Shown: one piece after another, positions 62,477-64,000 of the stretch | Layout: each line of letters opens with the position of its first letter | Numbering within the stretch: position 1 is the first letter of the stretch | Assembly (NCBI RefSeq): GCF_000688295.1 | Contig: NZ_JHZF01000011.1 | Location: forward strand, 1,520,288 to 1,584,287 | DNA length: 64,000 nucleotides | From: Pseudooceanicola nanhaiensis DSM 18065 | Lineage (GTDB): Bacteria; Pseudomonadota; Alphaproteobacteria; Rhodobacterales; Rhodobacteraceae | Reading direction: 5' to 3' | The notes under the pieces: model-generated | Seen by the model: only the letters and a program-made list of their open reading frames with translations | What the model was told of the DNA's origin: nothing | Databases searched by the model: none | Position numbers and translations under genes: made by a program

Positions 62477-63033
62477 GCGCGGCCTCCCATGCTGCGGAAG
62501 GCGCCGATCAGGCGGACCGCGAATTCGACGGCGGCCACCGCGAAGCCGGCCAGGATCAGCGCCCGGAAGGGCCAGGTCGGCAGGGTCGCGATGCCGGTGA
62601 TGCCGATGAACTCGGCCGCGTTCAGATCCTTTTCGATGACCCGGAGGCTGGCCCATGCGATCATGCCCAGAACCACGGCGCCGGTCAGGTCGAACAGCCC
62701 CTCGAGCGCGGCACCCGCGCGGGGGTGGCGTTCGGTGAAGGGCAGGATGAAGACCTCGGTCCGGGCCAGCCGCCCGGCCCGCACGGTCGCGCCCAGTTGC
62801 AGCGCGACGAGGGTCACGACCAGCAGCGCGCCGCCTTCCGAGACCAGCGGCAGCGAGGCCCCCCAGATGTTCCGCGCCAGGATGTCGGCGCAGATGATGA
62901 GCATCAGGACACCGATCAGGACGGTGCCGACGGCGGCGAAGGTCTCGACCAGCCGGTGCCATGCGCGCAGCGGCGCCGGCTCGTCCGCCCTCCCCGTCGC
63001 GGGGAGGGCGGCGTCTGTGTTCTGCGCGTCCAA
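62473..63033 (-). CDS. TRAP transporter small permease (DctQ), second system
   Basis: A 186-residue four-helix protein, the small TRAP subunit. The first helix (VETFAAVGTVLIGVLMLIIC) is followed by ADILARNIWGASLP, a conserved DctQ segment. No ATG exists before the first helix in this frame after the upstream stop; TTG 63033 behind TAAGG is the best start, 10 bp after the binding-protein gene. The large subunit overlaps its stop. Confidence 0.85.
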   Translation of the reverse strand: MDAQNTDAALPATGRADEPAPLRAWHRLVETFAAVGTVLIGVLMLIICADILARNIWGASLPLVSEGGALLVVTLVALQLGATVRAGRLARTEVFILPFTERHPRAGAALEGLFDLTGAVVLGMIAWASLRVIEKDLNAAEFIGITGIATLPTWPFRALILAGFAVAAVEFAVRLIGAFRSMGGRA

Positions 63034-63043
63034 GGGATGGGCC

Positions 63044-64000
63044 TTACTTGTCCCAGTCCCGCGCCGGGGTTTCGCCCGCGGCCCGGAGCCCTTCCATGTA
63101 ATCGGCAAGGAAGGCCTTCGCGGGGATCCCGCGCTCTTCCAGCGGGGCCGCCCAGTCACCGGCCACGTCGGGCAGCATGCCGACCCATTTCTCGGTCTCG
63201 CCGTCCGGCATCTCGATGATCTCGGCGCCAAGCTCGACCATCTTGTTCAGCGCCATCTCGTGCCGGTCGACAAGGTCCTGTCCGTGGCTCTCGGTGTAGT
63301 ACTTCCCGGCCTCGACCATCGCGTTCTGCACCTCTTCGGGCAGCGCGTCCCAGCTGTCGCGGTTGATCGCAACCGCGCCCGAGAAGACCGCGCCCCCGTC
63401 GAAGCGCGCGATATAGGGCGCGACCTCGTAGAGCTTGATCGGCAGCGCGCCGAGCGCGAGCGACAGGACGCCATCCGACACCCCGGTCTGCACGTCGGTG
63501 TAGTAGGAGGTCAGCGAGCCATCCACCGCGTTCGCCCCGGTCCCGCGCAGCCAGTTGCCGAGCACGCCCGGGGCCGAGATCTTGCGGCCGTCGAGATCCG
63601 AGATCCCCTCGATCGGTTCCTTCAGGTAGAAGTCGTAGAGGTCGGTGGCGGTGAGTCCGAGGACCTTGAGGTTATGGCTCTCCCACTCCTCGCGGAAGGC
63701 CTCGTTGGTCTCAAGCAGATCCTCCATCACGTCGAGCAGGACCGGCGGATTCGACGTCGCGAAGGGCGCGTTCGAGGACCCCTGGCTCAGCGGCAGTTTC
63801 GCCTGTTCGAGGAACGAGAAGACCCAGCCCACGTCGGTCACGCCTTCCTCGACCGACGACAGCGTGGCGTTCGCCTTGTATAGCTGCCCGCCGAACGCCT
63901 CGTTCCAGTCGATCTTGTAGGTCCCGGTCTCGGCCAGGATCTCGTCGGTCTTGGCCATGAAATGCGTCTGGATCATGCCGACCCAGGGCACGACGGTCGG
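63044..64000 (-). CDS. TRAP transporter substrate-binding protein (DctP), second system (5' end outside the window)
   Basis: About 318 codons of a DctP-family periplasmic protein. The signal peptide and first residues lie beyond position 64000. The conserved region with SAPGVLGNWLRGTGANAV (usual ligand-binding arginine) and YYTDVQTGVSDGVLSLALGA is present. It heads the operon DctP-DctQ-DctM-FMN reductase. The ligand cannot be named; some paralogues bind keto or aromatic acids. Confidence 0.88.
   Translation of the reverse strand, partial: PTVVPWVGMIQTHFMAKTDEILAETGTYKIDWNEAFGGQLYKANATLSSVEEGVTDVGWVFSFLEQAKLPLSQGSSNAPFATSNPPVLLDVMEDLLETNEAFREEWESHNLKVLGLTATDLYDFYLKEPIEGISDLDGRKISAPGVLGNWLRGTGANAVDGSLTSYYTDVQTGVSDGVLSLALGALPIKLYEVAPYIARFDGGAVFSGAVAINRDSWDALPEEVQNAMVEAGKYYTESHGQDLVDRHEMALNKMVELGAEIIEMPDGETEKWVGMLPDVAGDWAAPLEERGIPAKAFLADYMEGLRAAGETPARDWDK

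Overview
The window looks like about 64 kb of chromosome from a marine or halotolerant member of the Rhodobacterales (Roseobacter/Paracoccus-like Alphaproteobacteria). This rests on the very high G+C content, the operon orders (ectABC-ask; hisB-hisH-hisA-hisF-hisE; carA divergent from a yqeY-like gene; rlmB divergent from tRNA-Tyr), an aa3 oxidase gene with an FNR-type box, two TRAP transporters and a C-P lyase operon. I see no insertion sequence, prophage, integrase or CRISPR array. Both ends are cut: the 5' edge truncates the aspartokinase and the 3' edge truncates a TRAP binding protein.

Layout. 1-4.4 kb: ectoine operon ectA-ectB-ectC-ask on the minus strand, with a divergent MarR regulator. 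4.4-9.9 kb: a CheB-CheR-PAS protein interrupted by an in-frame amber codon, two output-less receiver proteins and a histidine kinase. 9.9-10.55 kb: a gene-free stretch with a mosaic heptamer repeat. 10.5-14.7 kb: histidine biosynthesis with small unrelated genes interspersed. 14.7-30.6 kb: a catabolic region. It holds a six-gene minus-strand operon (SDR, creatininase-like, isoaspartyl peptidase, flavin monooxygenase, RidA, DUF1028), a tandem TetR regulator, a Baeyer-Villiger-type monooxygenase divergent from an alpha/beta hydrolase, an acyl-CoA thioesterase and a complete peptide-type ABC importer. The monooxygenase and importer upstream regions share two sequence motifs. 30.6-41.4 kb: housekeeping genes (tRNA-Leu, lipB, ctaD, topoisomerase IB, cytochrome c, a MaoC-like hydratase, yqeY-like, carA). 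41.5-48.7 kb: a glycosyltransferase, a TRAP operon and typA. 49-58.3 kb: the C-P lyase operon phnGHI-(DMT exporter)-JKLNM with divergent phnF and a second phnM-like gene. 58.3-64 kb: CoA-binding protein, rlmB, tRNA-Tyr, a thioesterase, an FMN reductase and a second TRAP operon.

How the genes work together. The ectoine genes make a compatible solute from aspartate semialdehyde, fed by the dedicated aspartokinase. The phn genes convert alkylphosphonates to phosphate under PhnF control. The 14.7-30.6 kb region reads as uptake and oxidative or amidohydrolytic breakdown of an unidentified organic nitrogen or ketone substrate.

The observations most worth a second look are: the bipartite motif pair shared by two promoters (22599-22627 and 30648-30685) together with a two-HTH TetR protein; a 207-bp nested inverted repeat (24671-24877) and a related one at 48819-48954; a hairpin between the Shine-Dalgarno sequence and the TTG start of the ectoine aspartokinase; the amber-split PAS protein; and the second PhnM plus DMT transporter in the C-P lyase locus. 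All identifications come from reading the sequence; no database search was run.
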